DNA of 64,000 nucleotides from Stictocephala bisonia (Eukaryota > Arthropoda > Insecta > Hemiptera > Membracidae), in contig JAQJVL010000001.1 in NCBI GenBank assembly GCA_035578905.1, forward strand, positions 1,214,501 to 1,278,500. Direction: 5' to 3'. The notes under the pieces were generated by a model, which saw only the letters and a list, made by a program, of their open reading frames with translations, ran no database searches and was not told the origin of the DNA. The position numbers were made by a program, and so were the translations under genes. Below, in pieces: positions 13,086 through 25,989 of the stretch. Positions within the stretch are counted from its first letter, which is position 1. Every line of letters starts with the position of its first letter.

Positions 13086-14289
13086 AAACATTAGACATAT
13101 TAATTAAAAAAAGGTTGAACTTTTATGAACATTTTTTATGTGTTTATGTGTTATTTTATTACTCAGTGTGGATTTGAACGTTGTCTTGATAATTTAAATG
13201 TTGTGTTAATGTAGGTTGAATTTGATTAAAATGGGGTTACATGAACTGTAAGATCAGTCTGAGATGAACACCCATCACACCATCAGCAGAGATTTATCAT
13301 GAAAAAATGCTTGGCAGTCAAAGTAAAATATACACTCACTCCTGAACACAAGTATCTTACTATGAAAGCTTTTATAATTAGATAATAACTCATAGTTTTT
13401 GATATTATATCTGAATATAATCAATTATAGGTGAACTAAGGATAGCGGTAATTCCATAACGAGATGTTATACTTCAACCTGATTTAATAAAAAAAAAACT
13501 GCAGTACAAAAATGAAAGCACCAAAAAATTTCAGTCTACGAACTGTTCTAGACAGTTATTCTATACAAATTAGTGCTATTTTAAATCTAATTTACGTGAT
13601 CTATTCTTAGGGATATCAAATCCTGTGTTATTATATCCCACAACTTAGATGCTGGACCTTCAGTGATTGCTGTTGGATTATTTTTTATCTTTTTACTCTC
13701 ATACATTTTTAAATGAGTTACACGTAGTTACAATTTACTTTTCCTCATACCAAATTTCCCTACAATAGCATGAGAATTGTTCCAGATTGTTCCGTAACTA
13801 CCAAGCGGAAGTTAAAGTTAATAACTAGTAAATAAAACCAATGGAAATGGACAAATGGAAATTCAGTTGCAAGTTACATGAGAGAGTATAGTTGTCGTCA
13901 TATAGAGAAAAATAAACAATCCATTTGAAAATCACACTTTCTAATGGGGATTTTTGAGGATTAGTATTCCCACACTGGTCTAGGAGTTGGTACGAAAACA
14001 TCTCCATCTACAATATTCCTTACGGGCTTACCAATCATCTGCTTGCCCAAATATGTTTAAGGAGGCATTTAACTAAGGTGCACGACAAGGTGAATGTAAG
14101 ACATCCTCTCTAACATTTAACTAGGACACTAATGGGTTAAGGGTGACTTCCGTACCATCACCAGTGACCGAGCAGACGAGCTGCGTGCAATGTTGGGATC
14201 CTTTACCGGTCATCCATACAAGGAACAGCCACGTTCGATTATCTTGACGCCGTTATCTTGTCATAACGTTGGATCCCTCCATGCAAGAC

Positions 14290-14575
14290 CACTTGCTGGA
14301 GTATGATTTGAATTATTATATAGTTTTTTTAATTAGCATAATACGTGTTGGTACATATACAGTACAAGTGACTGTCACACGACACTAATATATCAATAAC
14401 CAAGCACAAAATACACAGATACACTTCAGTACAAGTACAATTTGCACAAATATAGCGAAATACAAGCAAAGAGACACAAATATTTCTCATATAAAGACAA
14501 AATGAACAAATATTATAGTGATCGATTTCGGTGAACTACGCTCACCATCCTCAGACCAGAGGGATTAACATAAAA
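14290..14575 (-). mobile_element. Unclassified dispersed repeat with a hairpin at its 5' end
   Basis: On the minus strand it starts CCCTCTGGTCTGAGGATGGT, forms a hairpin (GGTGA/TCACC around a 6-nt loop), then GAAATCGATCACTATAATAT, followed by an AT-rich body with reiterated 'acaaat/acacaaat' blocks. Related hairpin copies occur at 45335-45384 (-) and 46469-46516 (+). No TIR or coding frame was seen. Confidence 0.5.
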
Positions 14576-14768
14576 ATAATTAAGTTCATAGCTAACAACG
14601 AACATTACTCATATACAGATATGATACATGATTTTATTCACTCGGATAGTTTTCTACATCTTTACACGTGGTTTTGATGATCAACGATACCTTAAAACGT
14701 ATTTTCTCTCGTTATAATTAAATTTCAACACTCAAATAATGACGATTCAGTAATAATCAAACTAGCAA

Positions 14769-14885
<117 letters not shown>

Positions 14886-17033
14886 TAATTATTTTTAATT
14901 ACTCTTCATCCCAAATTTCAGCAAAATTACAATTATGTTACTATTTAAATAGTTATAAATTTCCATTTGTTTCATACATAACTTTCTAATTGTGTTAATA
15001 TTATAAGAATGACAATATACTGTATTTCTAGCATACATTTTAAAAAGTTACGTCCTTTGTGACTATTTCAGAAGTAAATTATGAGCTGTTATTTATTATT
15101 GTCGCCCATAATGGTTACAAAAGCCTGGAAATAACTAGTTTTGATCAAACATTAAGGAAGTAAATCATCGTGACTAAATTGTAAGCACAAATTTTAAACC
15201 TATACTTATAAAATTGTACTGTGGTGTTGGTGGATATATTTTAGTTATTAACAACCAACTAAACATTAAAACAACTAAATATTAGTTGTTTAATATGCTA
15301 GTAAAAGAAGTTGTTCATATTCCGAAAACTGAAGACAATAAAAAAATCTTAACAAATCTATTGGTATTTTACCAGGGAGGGCTCTAGTCATCAGAATAAA
15401 ATATAACTTAAGTAAGTATAAATTTATAGACATCTTTAATGACGTTTTAGCAAAAAAGACAGACCTCAAACATAAAATAAACCTGAAAAATAATAAACAT
15501 AACTAATTAACCTAATAAGTTTGAAATAAATCTAAATTTAAAGAATCAATGGTTAGGCTATTTGTGTAAAATATTGAATATTGAGATGTATGCAATTGTC
15601 ATAGTTTAACATTTTAAAACACATACATTTTAAAACAAGTCTATAGCCTACTTAAAAACAATTAAAGTAAATATACAATTAAAATAAAATACATGAAAAA
15701 AGCCAAAAGATATCATTGAAATTCTTCAAAATTTACGCTGAGCATATTGGTTGGTAAATTATTCAGCCTAAGCCACTTAGTAACTGATTCAAGATATTTT
15801 AATATTTGATTTCAAATCTCTTTCAACTTTGTCACCCCTTCTTCTACTTTAATGATACAAATCATCACTTCGTGTTTTATTCCTTCTCCTTATTGTCTCA
15901 AGGGTTTTCTTTTAAATATCATCCTTTCCTGGGACCTTACAGTATCTGTTGTTTTGAGGCTCAATCTTAATTCCATTAATGACTCTCCATAGTTTGCTCA
16001 TTATTTTCGTTTTTTCCGTCCTTTAAAATGAATGCAAGATTGAATTTTTAAGATTAATTTTCTTAGTTTGAAATCCTTTGAATATTGCTACGAATTCTAC
16101 TTGGCTCAATAAATTACCTCCTAACTTTACTCATCTTTTACACTCTATTTCTGTTAAATAAACTCTTCATTTCCTCTTTTTCACCAGATTTTATTTAGGC
16201 TTTATCAGTTTATGCCATTAGGCTTTATCAGTTTATGCCATTCTCTTAATCAATCCTCGAAATATTGTATAACTTAAACTTCTCAATTAGAGATAGAAGT
16301 TGATAGCATTTAGCAAGTAGACGTATTTGGACATTGCATTCGTGGACGAAAGCTAGTCAAATTTCATTTACTAAAATTTAGAACAAAATAAAAGAAAAAT
16401 AACTACAGAGAATTTCCATGCAAATTGATATGCATAAATCTCATTGGCCACACCACGAAGGCCATGAAGTCTCTGACGGTCAAAGAATGTCTAGCTTCGT
16501 CATAGGTCATCTGCTCAATGAAGTAAACCACGAATCAACTCTAATGCTTCTAATGCAGTACGTAGGAGATTTCGGTTCGGAAACCAGTGCCATATATGTG
16601 GATCCATCCCTTCAATTGAATCCGCTTCAACTATCTTAGGTAATTGTAGATTCAGAGAACTACTCAGAAACTTCACAATTAGATCATGTGCACGATGACA
16701 ACAGACATAAAGGAAAGCGGAAATGAAGTTTATGAAGAAGTCCCCTTACTTCATAGTATATACGCAGTAAATTTTTATATATAAATACAATGTAATGCCA
16801 GACTGTAGACAATCTGAATCCCTTTACATAATATGTTATTTTCTATCTGACTTTCAAAGAATTATAGCTGCATTACTATTCATATTTAAGCAGATAAGTA
16901 AACTGGCCATGGATTTTCCTTTGACAATTGCTAATTTAAGAACTTATAACAGTGTATATCTGATTAAATAATGAAAAATATCTTATTTTCTTAATTAGAT
17001 GTTTACATTAATCATAAAGTGCAAAAATGTGAT

Positions 17034-17042
<9 letters not shown>

Positions 17043-17066
<24 letters not shown>

Positions 17067-17068
17067 AA
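17043..17068. repeat. Poly(A) tract
   Basis: About 25 consecutive A on the plus strand. It could be the tail of a decayed retroelement on the plus strand, but the upstream sequence was not recognised. Confidence 0.8.
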
Positions 17069-20000
17069 CAATAAATCTGACCTGAGCTCTTCAAAAATGT
17101 TTGTAAAATGACTTTAATTTTATGTAAATAAGAAATTATTGGAATTCTGCTCCCAACTAAATATAAAACACGCTATTTGATTGTATGAGGGCTCTTCAGT
17201 TGAGTAAATGCGGAAAACATCAATAAATTCGTTTTTCCTACACATCAACTGTACATTTGTGTGAACTGTACATATATTAATCACTCAACTGAAAAGAAAT
17301 TATTAAATATTGTAAGCTGTCCTAAAAAAACATTATACTTCCTGAATAATTCGAGTCTCCTATAGCGTTAAGAACTTGCTTTATAGTGATAAAATAAACT
17401 TCTTTTTTTTAACTGATTTGTCATAAACAGCCAAATGAGTTAATAAATGTTGTTTAGTTATTTTTCTAATGTGTTTTCGGTCTAATAAGTTTAAATGCAG
17501 GCTGATAGTGAAAAACATAATTTCAATATTTTTACGGATTTATATTTTTCATTAGGCACTACGTTTAGTAAAAATTTATTTTTGTTCATATATGGCAATG
17601 GCCAAATCGAACAAGAATAAATAATTGTATTGAATTATTTAAGAATTGTAAAATTATTTATTTATATATACTAGGTGTTTATGGTAACATACTTGCAGGC
17701 ACTTTTACCAATCAAAGATCATTTTAATTTTTTTAGATATAAAATCAAAGTTTTAAGCTGTGGTGTTTTTTTCAAAAATTTTAAAGATATTCTGTTGTAG
17801 TGATCAACCAGATTTGCATCTTCTGTAAGCACGACATGTGACAAATGACAAAAAATAAATAAAAACATCCGTGTTTTTCTCTGAAGAAAAGGTACAACAG
17901 TTATTTTCACCCCAAATATGACAGTAGGCTACAAAATGCCTGTAACTACGAAAGAGAGTAACTGATGTCAATTTGGTTTCCCAATATTATCTACACTGAG
18001 ATATTAGCGTTACACCAAACACTGTCAATACTGTATTCTCCTTCATTAGAGAAAGCAGAACGATGTTCATAATTGTTGATTGTAAGAGGTACGCTACACC
18101 ACACAACGTGTGGCAGAACTGGGGAGAGTAAAATCATAGAATAAATATCTATTTATACCCAAATAAAATGTATTTGGCCAATAACTTATAAATGTTGTGA
18201 CAACTCATGAAAATAAATCTATGTGACATATTTTTGGGAACACTCTTTGAACTGACTAAGAAATCTTTACTGCTATGAGCAAGGAGTTGGGCATCGCCCT
18301 GATATTAAGACGCAAATTAAACAATGAACTCGATATATGAAGGTTTTAAAAAATATTTATAGACTTTTAGAATATTAATAAGCAGAAAGAGTTACTAAAA
18401 CTCGTTTACGAAACACTAATAACTACACAATGGTATACGGAAGACCGGAGTAATTGTGAGGGATTGAATTTGACACTAGCCTCTATAAAACATTGCAGTG
18501 TACCACCAGTTTAACATTCGTATAGAAGTAAAATGTCATAAGTCAGTCGGAAATTTAGTTAAACTTAATTTGCTATAATAATTTGACGTCGACATATATT
18601 AATAATTAAAACCAACAACAAAATGTGTTTTACATTGTATCATATAGTTTGTAGTAAAACTAAAGGTAACTACAAGTTTGCTCAAAACATTCCTTTGGAA
18701 AATGTTATTTTGTAATTTGTTTAACACATTTGTTCTTGAATCACACGTATTCAAAACCAAGCTTTGTAAAACTATCGAAACTTCATTTATTGCAGCATTT
18801 ATAGGATTGATACAATTATATAACACATGATATGTGAGAGGATCTGTTTTCTTACTTGCATAGTTACGAGGTCATCTCTTACCCATGAATAAACCAAAAA
18901 ATTGAATCATATATTTAGACTCTTGAATGGCAGTAAATGTTGTTCGGTCGGTTATCACTATGATATTAACTATATTATGAAATAGTTAACATCACAATAT
19001 ATTGGTAACTAACAATAGTATAGTAAATAGAGTACTGCGTTTGTATGAAAGTATAGAATAGAAATTCTAAAATGCAAATTTTACCCAACTTTTGCTAAAT
19101 AGTACAAATAAACAAAATATATATTAAAATAATCTAATTATAATCAACTAAACATTAAGATCGGTAGAGTAATCATTAAGTAATTAGAAATTACAGGTAG
19201 TTAAATTTGCAACAATTTTAATTGCCAATATAAATTTAAAATATTATAACAATGTCTATACTGTTTCTGAATGTTGCATTATAATACTATAAATATGCCA
19301 AATTAAATGTTAGCTAAATAAACACCAACCACTAGTGGAAACAATTATCAGAATCGTCACGGTTGAGTGTTGGAGACTTGTTTATCACTCATTTAGCTTT
19401 CTAGTACGTTTTATATTCTGCTAAGTTTTCTCCTTGGTAAAAATAAATGTTACCTATTTATACACAGATCATACATCAACTTGAGTATACCACGTCATTG
19501 TTCACAGGAGCTTTGTTTTAAGCGTTTTACACTTCCGCCTGTCGGGCAGGAGCTAGCTGACATAAGCTTTACACTTGCTGCTGACTTTATAAGCTGCTTA
19601 AACTATGTAATGCTAAGGGGTGGTGCTTTCTGCTCCAAATTTCTCTCGGGTTTGGACTGACTCTCATCCTATCAATATGAACAAGTTTTCCGGACACAAA
19701 AGGTTTATTTCAGCTTATTTTATACGTTAAAAAAAACTTTAGTTGTGTTTTAATCCAAACGAATAGTCAGACCACGTAAGAGAAAACAATTTTTACAAAC
19801 AATATTTGCTTACTACATATATAGAAATCTAACTGTCTTCTTTCTATGTTATCTTGCAAACACCTGGTTTTGTTATTTTGAACAATATTGCATGTAAACT
19901 TACATTTATTCTTGCTCAAACATGAATTTTTAGATAAGTTGCAACACGATATGTCAAATATGCATTTAATTGCAGATGAAGGCAATCAAGTGAAGTAAAG

Positions 20001-20291
20001 TTTGAGAACAAAATCAGAAAGCCAGTTTTTTTTTAAACCATAATAATTTATTATGCGTGCAAAAATTGTTTATATATCCATATTTGATTTTGTAATCTAT
20101 TTTCACATTTTTTAAACACTTTAATTTACTTGGCTCAAAGTGTATAGGCACATTTTAAATTGATGTAAAATCGTACTGAAATATTTAAATGTCTAAAAGG
20201 TACATAGGAAAAAAGTTTAGTGAGGTAATAAACATTCGGTTGCAATTAAACAACATTATTAGAAAACTATAGAAAAAATAAACCATATGAT

Positions 20292-20308
20292 ATCACTTCT
20301 CGGCCTTA
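20292..20308 (+). other. U2 snRNA-like 5' end on the LINE
   Basis: The first 17 nt, ATCACTTCTCGGCCTTA, match the start of U2 snRNA at 16 of 17 positions (U2 has G at position 4). The next bases do not match U2. Confidence 0.5.
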
Positions 20309-23300
20309 AACCGATAGTCTTACTTCTTTTTCCACTGGCTTTGTGCCATCTTGTTCAAGACGTTGAGCTCTTTTAGTTATTTCCTTCCAGAGTAAGACTT
20401 TCTCAACCTCTACGTGGTTCGGGTTGGCCAAATTCCGTGTTTGTATTTTGCTACACGGTTGGCTGATAGAGGGTATTTTATACCCCCCTCTCTCCCTAGG
20501 TTGAGTGGTGAGGTCATATCTTGATACAGTACTTTGCAGGTTTCAGAAGAGATAGTCTTTCTTGCTTCTAGCCAAAGGCAAGTTCATGTTAAATTTCTTT
20601 GTCTTATAGGTATTTGACTGGTGAGTTTAACCTCCTAGTTTACTTCAATTATTGATTCAAAATGTTTCTGTTGTTTGGCTAGTTTCTATTATTTTATTAG
20701 GTGTCTAAGCCATAGAACCTTTATCCAGGTCCTGCTTTGAACGTGAGGGAAAGATGTGTGACAGCAAGAAAATCTTGTCTGTAGTACTTGTTACAGCATT
20801 GACAACTCAAGTGCCTTGCTTTTAGTGAGGCAGAGTACGTGTACTTTAAAGCAAGTAGTTTTACATGATCTAAGTGCGCTAAGCCAAGGAATGATGACAC
20901 TTCAGATAGGAGTTCTAAACCGATTGAGGCTGAGGATTCCAATTTGTTATCTGTAGATCCTAAAGCTGTTTCTGAAGGCTTACTGCATATTTCAACATTG
21001 TATTCTGTTAGCCGTCGTGGGGAATAGATTGTGGATGGAAATATAGCTGTGTTCCTACAGTCTTTGGAAAAATAAATTAAGGAAATGTACTTAAAAATTT
21101 TGAGAGTCACAAAGGAAAACACAAAGTTGAAAACCCTGTACCTGATCTTAAACTCTCCATCGCATCAAGATCCACCGATGCCACTGTTTAGATACCTGCA
21201 AAGCATTTACGAGAGAACAGGTGGTACTCTGGAGCCTACTGTTAAGATTGGCAGCATCCAATCAGGTCCAGAGGGATGCACTACCCAGTTGTCACTACCT
21301 ATGATTGTGCTGGTTGAAGAAGTGATTATCAACGGAAGTATGATCTTCCCTCAAGAAAGGACCACTGTAGTCAAGAATGGTTCTTACAGTAAACGACCTA
21401 AATATCAGTTTAATAAGGAAAAATCTAAAAGGCGTGGATCCTCCAAGATAAGTAGTGGTATCGTAAAACGATCTTTTTCATGAGTGAAGAAAGGGATATT
21501 TACATTACTAGGTATAAGCCTCGTATTCCTGAAAATGAAAATTTTAGCATTTTTAAGGACTAAAAATATTATCTGTTGCAGTGTTTAGCATAAAAATAAA
21601 TATTAATAGCTACAATTATTTCTAAAATTATAGTAAATACAAGGTTTTGCCCAGTGTTATTTTGATTTATCTATTTCTGGGCGTTCTTCACAAAACGCAT
21701 ATATTGAAGTATTTTAGAAATAAGGAGGAAGCATCAATCACATGTAAACAGTGACAGATGTCATCATAGAATACAAAACGGTTCGTGCTTTCCAAAGTAA
21801 GTTGAATAAGAATTTTTAATCCCTGATTAGTATCAGCTCTAGCATTGCAGCTCTTACGTAAACCTGGATTTCATCCGACTATGCTTGAGCCTCTTTAATT
21901 TCAGAAAATTTCACTGCAGATCTGACAGGAAGTACGATTTAAACCACGCCATACGAGGTGGTGTTCTACTAGCTGTCAGTTAAGACTTGACCTTATAAAA
22001 TACTTCATAAAAAATGGTTCAATGAGAGGTATGGATTGAAATACGTTTACCACGTAACACGTTATGTTTTCTTGCAAATATTATGCCCCCTCAATTCATA
22101 AAATAAACTTTAACACTATCTGGAAGTGCTGAAGGGAAAATGTTTGTGAGTTATTACTCCATACTATTAGGAGGTAATAATGCTACTGGCTACAACTGAG
22201 AAGAAATAGCCTTTTTTAACTCTTAGTTCAGGAAATTAACTCACTATTAAATGTTATATACTATCTGAACCTTTCACAACTCCTTAGAGATAACTAAGTC
22301 TTGGACCTTATTCTCACAAATTACCAGTAAAGAGAGATATGTCGTGGTATGGATGTGAGGGTCTGAGAATAAAGGGGTCGTACCTTTCTTAAAATCATCA
22401 CTCATGGGCTGAGTTTATTGAACGATTTTTCCAGTAAGATTTTTGATCAAATTTTCCTTCTAGGAATCTTTTGCGATTATGGTAAAGTCTAAAGAACAGA
22501 CGTTTTTTGCTGTACTACTGCTAATGCAGCAGACGAGGATTTTAATTCACCTATTTGAATCAATTAGAAATAATGTACCACTGAAGTGACGGGGATATTC
22601 CAGGTATTTTAAGTGGTTATCATTTGGCCCAATCATAAGGTTATCCAAGAGGAAATGTTCTGACCATAAGAAAGTTTAGCGTTCGAATGTACATACAAGT
22701 ACGAGGTTTATTCTGGCCATGAGAAGAGCTGTCCAAGTGGAATTATATTACTGCAGGAGGGAGTATGGTGACAATGTTGAGAGCATCTTGCAGTTAAAAC
22801 CGACTAACTCCCAAAAATATGTTAACCCGTTTAGGAACTCCCCTTCCATACTGGCAGTAAACATCGAAGGCATCATTTTGTACTGATAACACTGAGTTGT
22901 GTTCAGCTTTTTATAAATTATTCATGAACGTTTATCAAAATGTTTATGATCTGCAATTGAATGGTGAACCAGACGTTATATATCCACCTTAAATGGATAG
23001 TGTTTCAGTTTTCCCTTTGTTATACTGGTGCCGTTAAATATACCATCAAGAGTGTAAAGATACGCTCAGCGTATAATATTGATAAAATTTCATCTTTTGC
23101 TATAAAAGGATTGTCTGACATAAATAATTAAGTAAAGTTCTTTTTTCATAATATAGTCCATGCTTCGATATCAGTGTTGTTCATCACGTTCAATGATTAT
23201 TATTACCGAATGTAAACAAAAAATATAAATGTTAAGTCCCATTACTGATATATTCTAAAATCGTTCAACGTTGGAATTTAACTTCTAAACAGCTACAGTG

Positions 23301-23350
23301 AATGGTGTAGCAGATTAAGTCAAGTTTCATTATTATAAAACACCTAAGAA
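20292..23350 (+). pseudogene. LINE copy: 5'UTR, PHD-type ORF1, AP-endonuclease, truncated RT
   Basis: The parts follow in correct order on plus. The 5'UTR spans about 20292-20720. An ORF1 with a decayed PHD-like zinc finger lies at about 20740-20910 (C..C...HxQLKC pattern, then EAEYVYFKASSFT, SKCAKPRND), then a charged stretch that stays open at 21085-21483. The ORF2 endonuclease starts near 21850 with ALT-TWISSDYA, then HAIRGGGVLLAVS (about 21945-21980) and VLDLILTNY (about 22292-22320). The connector KPTNSQKYVNPFRNSPS is at about 22800, and an RT N-terminal block YNIDKISSFAIKGLSDI at about 23070-23120. Many stops and frameshifts; the RT palm is missing. The domain order suggests the CR1/Jockey-type group. 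Confidence 0.72.
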
Positions 23351-24505
23351 ATTTAGCTTTTTACTCTTTAAAACACTTACTGATTATATTATTACAGAAT
23401 CTATTTGTAATAATTTTACACAAGATTATATGAGTGGATTCGAAACACTTATATTAAGAATTTTAATTTTATTAGAATTAATTAAAAATTGCCATAATTA
23501 TCGTACGGATACGTTAATTTGATATTCAATTAATTATTATCGAGTATAAAATAATTCAAGTTAAAAACACTTAAATTGTTTCTGAATTTAAACAGTTTTG
23601 AAACAACAATAATTAAAACGTACATAAAAACCTTGCTGCTGACCAATAAGGACGAATTAAATTGGCTAAAATCAGGTTATCCATTTATGTGTTATATGTG
23701 ATAATTTTAACAAGTCCATCTGCAACTTCATTTATAAATCACTGTTTTGTTCTCAATTGTTTACTAAAAAATTCACTCGACTGTTCACTTGGGTCATAGG
23801 CCAGTACGTAAATTTTATGGAATTACTGTCAGTAAGATCAGTTGGCGATTCAATCCTTGGAACTAAGACTACTGTCCTTAGGATTAGCCACTGGAGTCTC
23901 TAAACCGGCAATAAACTGTATACGAGACAAAGAATAACTGACTTGCATTGATTATTTATTACTTATTAATTTTATTTCCCTCGTGACTAGATAATTACCC
24001 ATATATCTTGAACAATCCCGAAACGTTATATCTATCACTATTTATAGATGAAAAATGATGAATTATTCCATTCCCATGATTAGATATATGCAAATTACGC
24101 TATCAAATATCAATCAGAAATGTTTAATATCGACATTGTTCTCAATAATTTACATGAAGTAGCAATATTGAGTTCGAGTAACAATAATTGTAACATACAT
24201 ATCCAATCCCTATTAATAGCCTTAATATATCTCGTATATAGCTAGCAATGTCCTATTTGGCAGTTTAAATAAGTTTTTGAATAATGCTAATTTATTCATA
24301 ACAGATTTACTTGTTGAAAAAAGTAACATGAATTATTCCTATAACGCTCGTATAATATATTTAAATAACATTATGGTATTAATAATACATTTTACACTTT
24401 TTTTCAAAAATAAAATATCAAAAAGAAGATGAATGTTTGAAGTTTGCTTCATTTACTGCTTTATATAAACAGTATATATGTATAAGTATTGGTTTATATG
24501 TATCT

Positions 24506-24550
24506 TTAGGTTAGGTTAGGGTCAGTTAGGTTGGGTTAGGTTAGGTTAGT
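24506..24550. repeat. Degenerate (TTAGG)n block
   Basis: Three TTAGG units, a GTCAG interruption, then five more with one variant. It is the insect telomere motif in G-rich-plus orientation. Scattered further motifs reach 24880. Confidence 0.8.
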
Positions 24551-24889
24551 CTTTAGGCAGTCCATCATTTAATACATTTTTTGTACATCATTGATCATGT
24601 ATTCTTTCTTTTGACAAATTAACAAATGTTTGGTAGCGTAGGAGCTTATTGCAAATGATTTCGTTTACCCTACAGACCTGCGATACTTATTTTTGTTAGG
24701 TTTACTTAAGTTTGGTCAGGTTTTTCAAATTTAAAATCAAAAGTATCTTTATTTTACAAAAGAACCATGTAAAATAGTACAAAACTAACCTAACCTAATA
24801 AACAATAAAGTAGACAATTCACTACTTTATGTAAACTAAAATAATTTTTTTAAAGTTTGGTTCGGTTTTGTTAGGTTTGGGGATCAGTA

Positions 24890-24960
24890 GTTCAATCGTC
24901 AAAATAGAATCAAGCAAATATCTGTGGCTTACATGAACTGGCAAGTAGAGTGCAAATAAA
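24890..24960 (+). mobile_element. Possible SINE remnant
   Basis: Has AGTTCAATCGTC where the 9527 SINE has its B box, and further on CATGAACTGGCAAGTAGAGT, matching that SINE's body. The head is absent. Confidence 0.35.
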
Positions 24961-25454
24961 CACAAACAAATCTATTCTGTAATCACATTTCAGTAATCAT
25001 GAAGTCACTAAAATAACAATTAGAAGGTTCAAGATTACAGTTATAGAATTATTAAATAACAGTTATTTACTGTATTGTATATTTGAGATGGTTTTCTGAA
25101 AGTTATGAAGCAAAGTTTAATTTAGCATATTAATGTCAAATTATACAAATCGATATGGAAAAGATCAAATCTAGCAAAACACTAGATTAGTTTGTTGAGA
25201 GGAAAAAAGAGTTCTGAAGTCACTCCTAATTGCATGTCCGCCTTAGGTTTATTGTGCTCCCCTGATGTCTACTAGAATGGGTACCTATTCCCTCGACTTC
25301 TTACCATTTTCTCCTCTGAAAGCCCATCCGGGACATTCTCCTTCTTCTGAGCTCCACAAAGATGGAAACGGGTGTATTCTCTGTAGATACCTTCTGTATC
25401 CCAATGTTTACTTAAGTAGCTATGTCCAATAATATAATAAATCACCAGCCTGAT

Positions 25455-25920
25455 GTTATTTCAATTCATGGTTGTGAGTGGTTTGGATAGAGTAGGGTTG
25501 GGTTCCCTCACCAGATATTTTGCATACACTTGGTTGTGAAACCACTGACATCTGGTTTGAGACGATTTATCACCAAGGTAAGTAAACCTGTTTTGGCACA
25601 ATGCCATATACTGGTTTACTCCCTTCTTAGCAAGGAGATCAGCCTCTTCGTTGCCTAGGATGTCGCTTTGCACGGGAACCTACCTCAATTGAACATTATT
25701 AGCTAAATTGGTAGTAGTTAAGTGATTTAAGAGCAGTTTGAATGTCTGACGTAATACAGACGTAAAACATGTTCCTCAAATGTTTTGCAAGTCCTAATTA
25801 AACAGACAAGGATAACAAAGATCTCAGGTTTGAATAACGTAGTAGACTTATCTAGACTGCCCGATAGGTGGTTCCCCGTCCCATAGATCTCTTACTCATC
25901 CCCACCCTCCATGACAACCA
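25455..25920 (-). pseudogene. LINE RNase H fragment
   Basis: The minus frame at 25461-25673 reads ILGNEEADLLAKKGVNQ, the C-terminal signature of LINE-encoded RNase H (GN-x-x-AD-x-LAK-x-G). Upstream, at about 25850-25740, FKPEIFVILVCLIRTCK resembles the preceding (E/Q)AE-I-AI block, broken by stops. It sits beside the gypsy remnant in the same orientation but belongs to another element. Confidence 0.65.
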
Positions 25921-25989
25921 TCCGGGTACCAGAAAGTCGAATTGAGATTTTATGCAATATCTACGTAGAAAAAACAAAATACATATCAT

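Noticed and set aside
16418..16639. 73-codon frame with ATG
   Set aside because: No homologous domain recognised and no supporting signals; left as intergenic.
20721..21122. 133-codon minus frame
   Set aside because: Plus strand carries LINE ORF1 features here; the minus frame has no recognisable domain.
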